64,000 bases of DNA, from assembly GCF_009857445.1 (NCBI RefSeq), contig NZ_WWCN01000006.1:186001-250000 (forward strand), read 5' to 3'. This DNA comes from Duganella flavida. Its GTDB lineage: Bacteria; Pseudomonadota; Gammaproteobacteria; Burkholderiales; Burkholderiaceae_D. Position 1 is the stretch's first letter. Each line of letters begins with the position of its first letter. A program made the translations under genes and the position numbers. Below the pieces are notes generated by a model that was not told the origin of the DNA, did not search any database, and saw nothing but the letters and a program-made list of their open reading frames with translations. Of this stretch, positions 1-7,007 are shown piece by piece.

Positions 1-1405
1 CAAGGTAGACAGCGACGCGAACTCGAACTAGTGCTTCATACTTTAAATAAACATTCGGTATTCCGACCTCCACGCCCCCAAGAAAATCAGAATTTTTGAA
101 GCTCCAAGCACCGTCCATTTCATCCATTGGCGTGGAGGTCCTAGTAAGCCCACAAAACAAGTCAATAGTATCTAGGATAAGTAAGAGCTTGCAGACTTCT
201 TCAAGCAACAGAAGCGATTTCACTGCCTTGATTTTTGCTCCGTGCCTCTTTGCCGGAGGGTCTACGGCAAGCACCTCCAAAACTTCGTTCGCATCAACGC
301 TAGTATGGACACACACTGCGCTTTTAGTCGGTTTTAAACTCGTCAGCGTCCATCCAATCTCAAGCTCCTGAGAGAGCTGCTCCAATCCTTGAAGTATTCT
401 GGTTGGGCGGTCATTTTTCGCGCCGCCTTTGCTCTCAAAGACATGCCATCCCGTTGCCTTTCCATTGACTAAATAATCTGGCGATTTTGCACCAATTGAA
501 GGAACGAGGGCTTTAGTATAAAGACTTTTATGTAGGACAAATTTCAGCTTGTCACCTCCAACGTGAAGCCATTTTTGAGCTACTAAAAATGTTCCTATTC
601 CCCCAAAGATAAACGAACATACTTGCTTATCGGAAGGCTCTAAATGCTCGTAAAATTTACTTACTTTCCAATCTTTTTTACCATTATCTTCGACGCAGCT
701 AACGACCATCTCCAATCGAGAAATGAGAAATCTTTTAAGGGCAGCGCCCTCCCCCGCACTCATCGCAAGGCGAGGTGTCCAAAAATCTTCAGGCCCATAC
801 CCGCACTGTATCGCGGCAATTCTCACTTCTGCCGGAAAGATGACGCAGTGCCCATCCAAAGTGCGACGTGAACGAGCTTTGGTAAATGGTGCCTTTACGG
901 TCTTTGTAAAGTTCTTGTCCAGAAAATCTTGCGGAGCCTTGTACCCGCCGTTTTTCCTTCTCTTCTTAAATGTAGCTGACTTCGCCGTCGCAGGAACAAA
1001 GTAAGTAAATGGATTTCCGATGCTAGTTATGGAGACGGAACCCGGAGCAGTAGCGGAGGCCTTCGACAACGTTGTTGCCGTCTTAGGCTTCGAAGAAGTC
1101 GCGGCTTTTGCTGCAACCGCCTTCGGCCTTGCAGGGACAGCTTTAACCGGAATCGGAGCTCCAGCCTTAGCCTTCGTCGCAATCGGTTTTGACTTCGCAG
1201 AAGCAGCAACCTTGGCTGTTGTCGCGACCGCCTTCAACTTCGCAGAAGAGACTGCTCTAACTTTAGCCACAACCGGCTTTGACTTCACAGAAGCAGCAAT
1301 CTTAGTTCCCGTCGCAATCGGATGCGACTTTACTGGAGCTCGAGCACTCGGTTTCGCTCCAACAATAGCGATAGTTGCAGAGACTTTCGTTTTAGGATTT
1401 TTCAT
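1..1405 (-). CDS. Histone H1-like tail fused to a PD-(D/E)xK-like domain (partial, runs off window start)
   Basis: Reading the minus strand from the ATG at 1405-1403, the frame stays open for 468 codons to position 1 without a stop, so the 3' end is missing. Residues 1 to about 125 are almost only Ala, Lys, Pro, Val, Thr and Ser with an internal repeat (IAASVKSKPVVAKV at 37-50, VAASAKSKPIATKA at 67-80), like bacterial histone-H1-like or AlgP tails that bind nucleic acid. The rest has ordinary composition. At 309-326 there is PD, thirteen residues, then ESK followed by GG, which fits the PD-(D/E)xK nuclease-fold signature. A stop codon a few codons upstream fixes ATG 1405 as the first usable start, though no Shine-Dalgarno is visible. 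I infer a DNA-targeted nuclease or DNA-binding protein carried by the island; the family is unknown to me and the catalytic call is tentative. The gene is certain as an ORF, the function is not. Confidence 0.75.
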   Translation of the reverse strand, partial: MKNPKTKVSATIAIVGAKPSARAPVKSHPIATGTKIAASVKSKPVVAKVRAVSSAKLKAVATTAKVAASAKSKPIATKAKAGAPIPVKAVPARPKAVAAKAATSSKPKTATTLSKASATAPGSVSITSIGNPFTYFVPATAKSATFKKRRKNGGYKAPQDFLDKNFTKTVKAPFTKARSRRTLDGHCVIFPAEVRIAAIQCGYGPEDFWTPRLAMSAGEGAALKRFLISRLEMVVSCVEDNGKKDWKVSKFYEHLEPSDKQVCSFIFGGIGTFLVAQKWLHVGGDKLKFVLHKSLYTKALVPSIGAKSPDYLVNGKATGWHVFESKGGAKNDRPTRILQGLEQLSQELEIGWTLTSLKPTKSAVCVHTSVDANEVLEVLAVDPPAKRHGAKIKAVKSLLLLEEVCKLLLILDTIDLFCGLTRTSTPMDEMDGAWSFKNSDFLGGVEVGIPNVYLKYEALVRVRVAVYL

Positions 1406-1972
1406 AGAAGAAAAAAATCTAAGTTAATGTGAAGGGCAAAGACGATGAAAGACTTGCTGAAGTCTTGACTTTATTTATCTGCAAAAGCTAGTCTCCCGAG
1501 CGGATACTCGACGGGTAACTAAAGGTTATTGTTGACGATACGCTAAAGATGAAAAAAATACAACTCATCAACTAGTCTTTCTGGTCAAACAAACAGTGTT
1601 GACATCGAAATTTCCGTATGGCATCATTGATTCCTCAGTGCAGTTCTGAGAATGTAGTAAGCAGTAAAGCAGTACCGGCAGGATTGGTGGTGCTAGTAGG
1701 TTTAGTAGTATTGGTAGTATTGCGTCACAAAATTCACCCTCCGGAGAGTCTCTCTTTCCGCGACATTCGAGCCTTTTTTAGTGAGAGCCTACGCGCTCCC
1801 ACTTGGCTTAAAAACTAATCCAATCATTGCTTCTTTAACAATTCGCTCGTAACGCCCACCGCATGCCAACTCGGCACGCGTTACAACCAATGCTTCGCGT
1901 TCGCCTTCCAAATGGCCAACGCCTGAGGCCCCCATTACCTAAAAATTTAAGAACAAACAGAGGAACAAAAAT
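1406..1972. other. 567-base intergenic stretch between divergent island genes
   Basis: This A+T-rich gap separates the minus-strand H1-tail gene from the plus-strand paralogue array and should hold both promoters. A TTGACA at 1599-1604 followed after 17 bases by CATCAT (1622-1627) is a possible plus-strand promoter, weak at the -10. A short open frame at 1618-1818 has a hydrophobic run made of GTAGTA-like repeats but no ribosome binding site, and I do not call it. AGAGGAA just before 1973 is the ribosome binding site of the first paralogue. Confidence 0.5.
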
Positions 1973-2401
1973 ATGAACGCAAACGAAATCAAACTGAGCA
2001 TGTCCCGTAACTCTTCGCGGGCTTTGGTCGCGAACGTGTACGTCAATGAAGAAGAAGTATTTGCCACCTCGAAGGGATATCAGCTGGGCTGTGCCCTGCA
2101 TGCGATGGGCGTTGATGCGCTCAACCAGTCGGGAGGCGGATTTACCCTGGCAGTCGACGAACTGGGAACCTTCTTAGGCTACAAGTTCGGTGAGAAAGCG
2201 GATGAACGAGTGTTCCATGGCAACTTGATTGGCGGCTTGATGTTGGCCAGTGTCACAGGTGGCAAGAATGACCCGGAATATCACTTGGTCCGCAGCCTGC
2301 TTCCGGAGCACCTGGTAACCGGGCCAGCGACCGCAGCCCCCGAATGCCCAGAGGAATCCATTGAGCATTTCAAGAAATTCATCTACTACCCGTTCGTATG
2401 A
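1973..2401 (+). CDS. Unknown island protein, paralogue 1 of 3
   Basis: A 142-residue protein that I cannot assign to a family. It is clearly related to the next two genes: the N-terminus (IKLSMSRNSS, then a hydrophobic segment ending in VFATSKGYQLGCALHA) and the C-terminus (EC..E.IEHFKKFIYYP) recur in them. No signal peptide or membrane segment is evident, so it is probably cytoplasmic. The start has a good AGAGGAA ribosome binding site. A rho-independent terminator follows the stop by about 25 bases. Composition is A+T-richer than the core genes, consistent with island origin. No function is proposed. Confidence 0.75.
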   Translation: MNANEIKLSMSRNSSRALVANVYVNEEEVFATSKGYQLGCALHAMGVDALNQSGGGFTLAVDELGTFLGYKFGEKADERVFHGNLIGGLMLASVTGGKNDPEYHLVRSLLPEHLVTGPATAAPECPEESIEHFKKFIYYPFV

Positions 2402-2424
2402 GTAGTACAGCACTCAAATTCCTG

Positions 2425-2446
2425 GCCGCAGAAAGCGGCTTTTTTT
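2425..2446 (+). terminator. Terminator between paralogues 1 and 2
   Basis: GCCGC (2425-2429), loop AGAAA, GCGGC (2435-2439), then seven T. Almost the same hairpin follows paralogue 2, so it was copied with the gene. Confidence 0.8.
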
Positions 2447-2490
2447 ACGCCCGAACCTCGCAAACAAAACATCGAAACGGTATAAATAAT

Positions 2491-2913
2491 ATGAATCAAA
2501 TTAAACTGAGCATGTCCCGCAACTCTTCCCACGCACTGGTCGCCAACTTGCACATCAACGGCGAAGTAGTTTTTGCCACTTCGAAAGGCTATCAACTTGG
2601 CTGCGCCTTGCATGCGCTGGGTATTTCTGGACTCAAAACTTCAGGAGCGGCATTCACACTGGCAGTCAATGAAAACGGAGCCTTCTTAGGTCACAAATTC
2701 GAGATAAGTGCGAAAGAGAGTGTCTTCGTCGGGAGCCTGACAGGCGGGCTGATGGTGGCGATGCTTTCGGGTGGAAGAAACGACCCTGAATATCATCTGG
2801 TTAGAAATCTACTGCCCAAAAATCTGGTGACCTGCCCAGAGCCTGAAGCCATCGAATGCACCGAGGAAGACATCGAATACTTCAAACAGTTCATCTACCA
2901 CCCAATCGTCTGA
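2491..2913 (+). CDS. Unknown island protein, paralogue 2 of 3
   Basis: A 140-residue protein, the closest relative of paralogue 1: same IKLSMSRNSS opening, same ATSKGYQLGCALHA block, same NDPEYHLVRNLLP block near residue 110 and same YFKQFIYHP ending. I place the start at ATG 2491 because it matches the MNQIKL start of paralogue 3. The frame is open further back to an ATG at 2398 that overlaps the stop of paralogue 1, but that extension would translate the terminator hairpin. There is no clear Shine-Dalgarno; TATAAT-like bases lie just before the start. The function is unknown. Confidence 0.75.
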   Translation: MNQIKLSMSRNSSHALVANLHINGEVVFATSKGYQLGCALHALGISGLKTSGAAFTLAVNENGAFLGHKFEISAKESVFVGSLTGGLMVAMLSGGRNDPEYHLVRNLLPKNLVTCPEPEAIECTEEDIEYFKQFIYHPIV

Positions 2914-2936
2914 GTAGTACATCACGCAAACCGACG

Positions 2937-2958
2937 GCCGCAGATAGCGGCTTTTTTT
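2937..2958 (+). terminator. Terminator between paralogues 2 and 3
   Basis: GCCGC (2937-2941), loop AGATA, GCGGC (2947-2951), then seven T. The flanking bases (TGAGTAGTAC before, TTTTTTTACG after) match the first copy, showing a duplicated gene-plus-terminator unit. Confidence 0.8.
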
Positions 2959-2995
2959 ACGTCCATAGCTGGCAAACAAAAACAGAATAAACAAT

Positions 2996-3415
2996 ATGAA
3001 TCAAATCAAACTGAATCCTTCTCGAAAAACTTCTGGCGCCCTGCTTGTCAACGTGCTCGTGAACGACAAACTGGTCTTCGCGACTGCCAGCGGTCAACAG
3101 CTAGCATGTGCTGTACACGAAATCGGTATCAAGAGCTTCGTGCAGCTCAGTGACGAAATCCTGGGAGCGAAAAGCAATCAAGACAATCCACGTCAAACAA
3201 TAGAAGACCAAATCTTCTGGCATGACGTGTTAGTGGGATTCGTTGACTTGCAATCCCGACCGGATACGAAGAACAGCGCTGAGTACCAATTTGTAGCAAG
3301 CATCTTGCCGAGCTATCTCGTAAGCAGCGAGCTACGCGCAACGCCATCCTGCTCGGAAACTGCCCAAACATACTTTAGGCAGTTCGTTACATATCCGCCG
3401 CTTAACACGCATTAG
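2996..3415 (+). CDS. Unknown island protein, paralogue 3 of 3 (most divergent)
   Basis: A 139-residue member of the same family as the two genes before it, but more diverged. It keeps the MNQIKL start, the VFATASGQQLACAVHEIGI block, an AEYQFVASILP block and a YFRQFV.YP ending, yet the middle (about residues 45-85) differs and it carries a short extra tail. The spacing to the preceding terminator is about 37 bases, as for paralogue 2. No recognisable domain, signal peptide or membrane helix is seen. Its divergence suggests the duplications are not recent. Function unknown. Confidence 0.75.
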   Translation: MNQIKLNPSRKTSGALLVNVLVNDKLVFATASGQQLACAVHEIGIKSFVQLSDEILGAKSNQDNPRQTIEDQIFWHDVLVGFVDLQSRPDTKNSAEYQFVASILPSYLVSSELRATPSCSETAQTYFRQFVTYPPLNTH

Positions 3416-3636
3416 CCTTTTTCGGACTCAGCCAGGCTGTGCTGGATATCGCTCGCGGCGCCTGACGTCGACAAATAAGCATGGAACATGAGCCTCCAAA
3501 ATAACAGTTTTTTGGAGAATTAATAATTTGACATCTAAGTTGCCTTGAAGTATTGTTACTACCCCTCGGCTCCAAAACGCGCGCCTGGGACTGAAAGCTA
3601 AACAAACTTCACGAACCACAAATTAAACGGAAAACA

Positions 3637-4140
3637 ATGAACACTATCAACCAAATCAACACCCAACATCACTGCGCAAAAAGCACCACTCCGTATAACG
3701 ATGAAGCTTTCCAAAATATGCTCAATCTAGACTACGTGTTGCGAGTGCTCACGTCAGTATTTCCACACTCTATGTTTTCCACACAGGTTGTAAACGCGCA
3801 ATATCTGCACTTTAATGAATTCTATCGAGTGAATAACCACAGAATTCATATGGGTCGCCTAAGCGACAGCGACGCAGCCGTAACACACTTCGTTGAGTGG
3901 TTCGTTATCTGCCATATCCAATACAAACTCAACGCCCCAGACAATCAACCGTACGACGAATTAGCAGTGCTAGTCCAGCAGTTGGTACGAGAAAATTTCA
4001 CACGGATTAAAGGTCTGTTGGCCACGTTCCTCCCTGAAGAACTCAACGACATAATTCAGCGCCATAACTACGCAAAGGATATGAATACTCTGCAAAAGCT
4101 GCTCAGCGCATCAAGCGCACTCGTCAAGAAGCCCCACTGA
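3637..4140 (+). CDS. Unknown island protein
   Basis: A 167-residue protein rich in Asn, Gln and His with no family I recognise. It starts MNTINQINTQHH, is predicted mostly helical (the stretch from about residue 85 to 150 alternates hydrophobic and charged residues), and has no signal peptide. It lies 221 bases after the paralogue array, on the same strand, and a strong terminator follows at 4211. Its start resembles those of the paralogues only superficially, and I do not claim homology. Composition matches the rest of the island. Confidence 0.6.
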   Translation: MNTINQINTQHHCAKSTTPYNDEAFQNMLNLDYVLRVLTSVFPHSMFSTQVVNAQYLHFNEFYRVNNHRIHMGRLSDSDAAVTHFVEWFVICHIQYKLNAPDNQPYDELAVLVQQLVRENFTRIKGLLATFLPEELNDIIQRHNYAKDMNTLQKLLSASSALVKKPH

Positions 4141-4210
4141 TAGCCAGAAAGTAAGCTTAGTGGGGAAGGCTGCAACGAAACGAGTGAGTGCATAGAGAAA
4201 AGCAAACCAA

Positions 4211-4234
4211 GACCGCCCTGTGCGGTCTTTTTTT
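4211..4234 (+). terminator. Rho-independent terminator
   Basis: GACCGC (4211-4216), loop CCTGT, GCGGTC (4222-4227), seven T. It ends transcription after the gene at 3637-4140. Confidence 0.8.
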
Positions 4235-4392
4235 ATGCCAGGAAGCGCCGTGCTTTCCCAGCAAAGCAATGGCAATAAGGCCCCGTTTAAAACGAATGCC
4301 TACACTTTACAGGTCAGTAGACGCCACACGATTCCATTTGACGTTCTGCTGCCTAACCCAACTTCAAATTCACACTGACAACCGGAGAAGAA

Positions 4393-4638
4393 ATGAGCTT
4401 TATCGCTCCCACCCCATGCAACATCGATACCGTCAATGCTGCGCTCGTAGCCGCAGGTTATGACGACGTCGATATTTTCTATGACCCATACAACTCAAAC
4501 AACGTAAGCGTTAGCTATCGAAACGACGAACATAGTCCATCCATTTATCAAAAGCAAACGACTCGATATTCAACCGCAAAGCAATGGGCGGAGGATTTGG
4601 AAGCGGGACACTTCCGACTCAAGCGCGAAACCGAGTGA
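4393..4638 (+). CDS. Small unknown island protein
   Basis: An 81-residue acidic protein (MSFIAPTPC start) with many Asp, Tyr and Ser residues, including YDDVDIFYDPYNSNN. GGAGAAGAA just before the ATG at 4393 is a credible ribosome binding site. No family is recognised and no membrane segment is seen. It is followed 70 bases later by another unknown gene on the same strand, so the two may be co-transcribed. It may be an anti-defence or regulatory small protein, as is common in islands, but nothing in the sequence shows this. Confidence 0.55.
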   Translation: MSFIAPTPCNIDTVNAALVAAGYDDVDIFYDPYNSNNVSVSYRNDEHSPSIYQKQTTRYSTAKQWAEDLEAGHFRLKRETE

Positions 4639-4708
4639 GGCCCTCCGTAAGCACAAGCGAATCGAGCTGCGGCATCGTAGCTCATCAACCAATCTCTGAA
4701 AGACAAAC

Positions 4709-5251
4709 ATGAAGCAAACAAAAAAAGACGAATTTGGCAATGACATTTATTGGTACGTTTTAGGCGACGAAATTAACGAATGGGTTGAGTCTCTGCGAGA
4801 CGTCTTTGACCCAGTCCCCTTAGAGCACTTCGCTGCATCAGTGAAATGCGACCTAGATACACAATACGACTTCGCGAGGTCGCAACTTGATTTCGTATCA
4901 GAGCAACTTGCTGATGTAGACGTCGTCACGGTCCTCTTTGAACAGTATATGGACCGACTCCCGAAATTCTCTGGCAAGTACATTGCGTCCTGTCCTGAGT
5001 TGATTTGGGGCGCCGGAAATACAGAAGAGGAATGCATCGCTGACGCTAAACACTGGTTGGAGGGTAACAATGGTGCACCCATGAGTTTATCCGAAGCCGA
5101 GATAGAACTTCACGAGGCTACTGACCGCGCCTACCTCGCGGTCAAAGAATACGGTGCAGACGCCGAGCGTCACATCGTTAAGCTCTTCGGTGGCTGGACC
5201 GTGAAATCGAAATACTTCCACGTCTCGGAGTTGCCAGGGACCGTTGACTAA
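4709..5251 (+). CDS. Unknown acidic island protein
   Basis: A 180-residue, strongly acidic protein with no family I can name. It begins MKQTKKDEFGNDIYWY and contains evenly spread Asp/Glu and aromatic residues, no signal peptide and no membrane helix. AAAGACA before the start is only a weak ribosome binding site. A perfect 28-base palindrome follows the stop by 20 bases. It is the last gene before the convergent integrase, so it is cargo of the same island. High net negative charge would suit a DNA-mimic protein, which is only a guess. Confidence 0.6.
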   Translation: MKQTKKDEFGNDIYWYVLGDEINEWVESLRDVFDPVPLEHFAASVKCDLDTQYDFARSQLDFVSEQLADVDVVTVLFEQYMDRLPKFSGKYIASCPELIWGAGNTEEECIADAKHWLEGNNGAPMSLSEAEIELHEATDRAYLAVKEYGADAERHIVKLFGGWTVKSKYFHVSELPGTVD

Positions 5252-5271
5252 TTAAAGCTAAAGCCATTGAT

Positions 5272-5299
5272 GCCGCACTTTCAGCGCTGAAAGTGCGGC
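5272..5299. repeat. Perfect 28-base palindrome
   Basis: GCCGCACTTTCAGC (5272-5285) is followed directly by its exact reverse complement (5286-5299). There is no T run on the plus side, so it may be a hairpin that ends the two converging transcripts or a protein site. The stretch from 5300 to 5550 before the integrase stop shows no gene that I can support. Confidence 0.7.
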
Positions 5300-5550
5300 T
5301 CATACTTTAAGTGCCTTCCTCTACTCCCCCCACCAATGCTGGCGTAACACGAGCCCGGCAATTCCACATTGCGTGTTGAGCGAGCCCTCCGCCTTGCTCG
5401 TACCATCCATTGTGAACTCCCCTAGTCCTCCAGGCGGAAGCAGAATCGCATATCATCCGCATGTCCTAGTTCGTTGGCAAGCATATCAACGGCATCCTAC
5501 CGTCCAACAAAGCACCGCTACACGCGGCGTTAAAACGGACTGGAACACCA

Positions 5551-6756
5551 TCAAGCATCCAGCAGTGGCACCGTCACGGCGCTAGTGCGCTCACCCTTTG
5601 CAGCTTTCTTAACCGCTTCAATCTGCTCACGCGACGCCCCCAACCGCTGCATCGTTCCATAGAGCTCATCGTCGGTAATAACACTCGCGTGTTTGTCGAG
5701 CACCTGACGAATTTCGTCGGCCGTAGACAGCCCCTCATCATAGATTTCGATGGCCTGCGTGCTATGGTGGCCTGTCTGTTTTCGAATTGTCGAATACTCC
5801 AGGCCAGTTTCGATTGCGCGGGAGATGAACTCTCGCCGCATGGCTTGGGAGTGATAAGACTTCTCAATCACGCCCAGCTTCCGCAGGGCATTTACACCAG
5901 ACGTGTAGTTGTAACGGACGTAGACCTTTTTACCTTCCGACTCTGCCCGACTGAGAGTGGAAAAAACGAATTCAGATTCAATCCCCGCCGTTTTGTAATA
6001 GCGAATCTGCGAATTAAATAGGCTAACAGCATCCCGGACCAAGTGAATTAAACGGTCCTCAGCTTTGTATTTGGTATTGCGGAAGGTGAGCTCACTACGA
6101 TGCAAATTCAAATCCGCGCGTTTAAGCCCTGCAAGCTCTCCTGGTCTACAGCCCAGGAAGCGCAAAATTAAAGCAAATCGCGCAGCTTCTGAAAGACGTG
6201 GGTCATCGCCGCGAGTTACTGAGCGAAGCCCAGCGACTTCGATACCTGGCACCCTGCGCTTTCGCTTAGCTTGGGCAGGCCGGTCAATCTGTCGAATAAA
6301 GTTCGCCTGAACGATTTTGCGCTGTTTTGCGAATGCGACTGCCGCCGACAACGCGGCGACCTCTAAACGTACGCTGGTGCTCGATAACTTCTTCTTTGTC
6401 CTGGACGAAATAGTGGTGCTTCGTTTATCGATGTAGTCGTAGACCAGCGAGGTGGAATTTTGTAGATTGAGCAGCGAGTACTCTCCCAACTCGGCGAGGA
6501 CGGGCTTAATGCGGCTTGCCTCAGTATTTTGGGTTTTTTCGGCTTTCTGAAGGAAGGACTGCGACTGGCTGTAGCGCTCCCAGACATCCGACAACGTCAG
6601 GTTTGCCGCTTGGTCCACAGGCTTATGCTCACCTTTGACTTTCGCCTCAGCGCCTTCAGCGGCCGACCGATTTGGAAAGACTTTGTCGAACTTGGGAAAT
6701 CCCTTGCGGCGGACTTGAACGCGAAATTTGCCGTTTGGTAAAGCAACAATTGACAT
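5551..6756 (-). CDS. Tyrosine-type site-specific integrase of the island
   Basis: A 401-residue phage-type integrase that would insert and excise the island by recombination at att sites. An N-terminal arm-binding-like segment (about 1-50) and a SAM-like core-binding domain (about 55-160) precede the catalytic domain (about 165-350). Catalytic candidates are R204 (GCRPGE), K229 or K231 in the hairpin, R307, H330 (TGHHS) and the nucleophile Y339 (EIYDE). The usual box II HxxR is QAMR here, so its histidine is replaced. The gene lies 102 bases from the 3' end of a tRNA gene and is transcribed away from it, the standard layout of tRNA-targeting islands. No Shine-Dalgarno is visible before ATG 6756. 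The call is firm, the subfamily unassigned. Confidence 0.93.
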   Translation of the reverse strand: MSIVALPNGKFRVQVRRKGFPKFDKVFPNRSAAEGAEAKVKGEHKPVDQAANLTLSDVWERYSQSQSFLQKAEKTQNTEASRIKPVLAELGEYSLLNLQNSTSLVYDYIDKRSTTISSRTKKKLSSTSVRLEVAALSAAVAFAKQRKIVQANFIRQIDRPAQAKRKRRVPGIEVAGLRSVTRGDDPRLSEAARFALILRFLGCRPGELAGLKRADLNLHRSELTFRNTKYKAEDRLIHLVRDAVSLFNSQIRYYKTAGIESEFVFSTLSRAESEGKKVYVRYNYTSGVNALRKLGVIEKSYHSQAMRREFISRAIETGLEYSTIRKQTGHHSTQAIEIYDEGLSTADEIRQVLDKHASVITDDELYGTMQRLGASREQIEAVKKAAKGERTSAVTVPLLDA

Positions 6757-6778
6757 GGATAAACCCGGTAGTTTTGGT

Positions 6779-6812
6779 CATGTGCAAAGAATTGCACACC
6801 GGATTGCACATG
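6779..6812. promoter_or_regulatory. TTGCACA repeat cluster upstream of integrase
   Basis: CATGTGCAA (6779-6787) and TTGCACATG (6804-6812) are exact inverted repeats, and a further TTGCACA (6792-6798) lies between them, forming a second palindrome TGTGCAA-AGAA-TTGCACA. The cluster sits 23-56 bases upstream of the integrase start. It could be an operator or integrase/excisionase arm sites near att. Confidence 0.6.
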
Positions 6813-6817
6813 GTCAA

Positions 6818-6850
6818 GGAAAAAGGACTTAGGTTTTCACCTAAGTCCTT
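6818..6850 (-). terminator. Terminator of the tRNA gene
   Basis: On the minus strand AAGGACTTAGGT, tetraloop GAAA, ACCTAAGTCCTT (6850-6823), then a T run. It lies 8 bases after the tRNA 3' end and shields the integrase promoter from tRNA transcription. Confidence 0.85.
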
Positions 6851-6858
6851 GATTTTAT

Positions 6859-6937
6859 TGGTAGGCCCTCGCGGAGTCGAACCGCGCACCAAAGGATTAT
6901 GAGTCCTCTGCTCTAACCAGGCATGAGCTAAGGGCCC
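6859..6937 (-). tRNA. tRNA with CAT anticodon, probably tRNA-Ile2
   Basis: A complete cloverleaf can be read on the minus strand: acceptor GGGCCCT pairing with AGGGCCT (one G-U), anticodon loop CTCATAA, T-loop TTCGACT and an encoded CCA end. The CAT anticodon would be Met or lysidine-modified Ile2. I prefer Ile2 because the body differs strongly from the two tRNA-Met genes at 53.7-54 kb and resembles ileX-type genes. Its 3' end faces the island integrase and is the likely attachment site. Confidence 0.85.
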
Positions 6938-7007
6938 GAAGGGTGTTGCTTGTACGGCGCTGCGCCGAGGCCGCGAGCATAAGCCCCGCCTCGGCCCGCG
7001 TCAAGTC

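Noticed and set aside
1020..1427. 135-codon plus-strand frame rich in Ala/Phe
   Set aside because: It is the reverse complement of the Lys/Ala/Pro tail of the minus-strand gene; its regularity only mirrors that repeat.
1618..1818. 66-codon frame with a hydrophobic Val/Leu run
   Set aside because: The run comes from GTAGTA-like simple repeats, there is no ribosome binding site, and the rest has no recognisable feature.
5373..5585. 70-codon plus-strand frame at the integrase 3' end
   Set aside because: It overlaps the integrase gene, lacks a ribosome binding site and has no recognisable domain.
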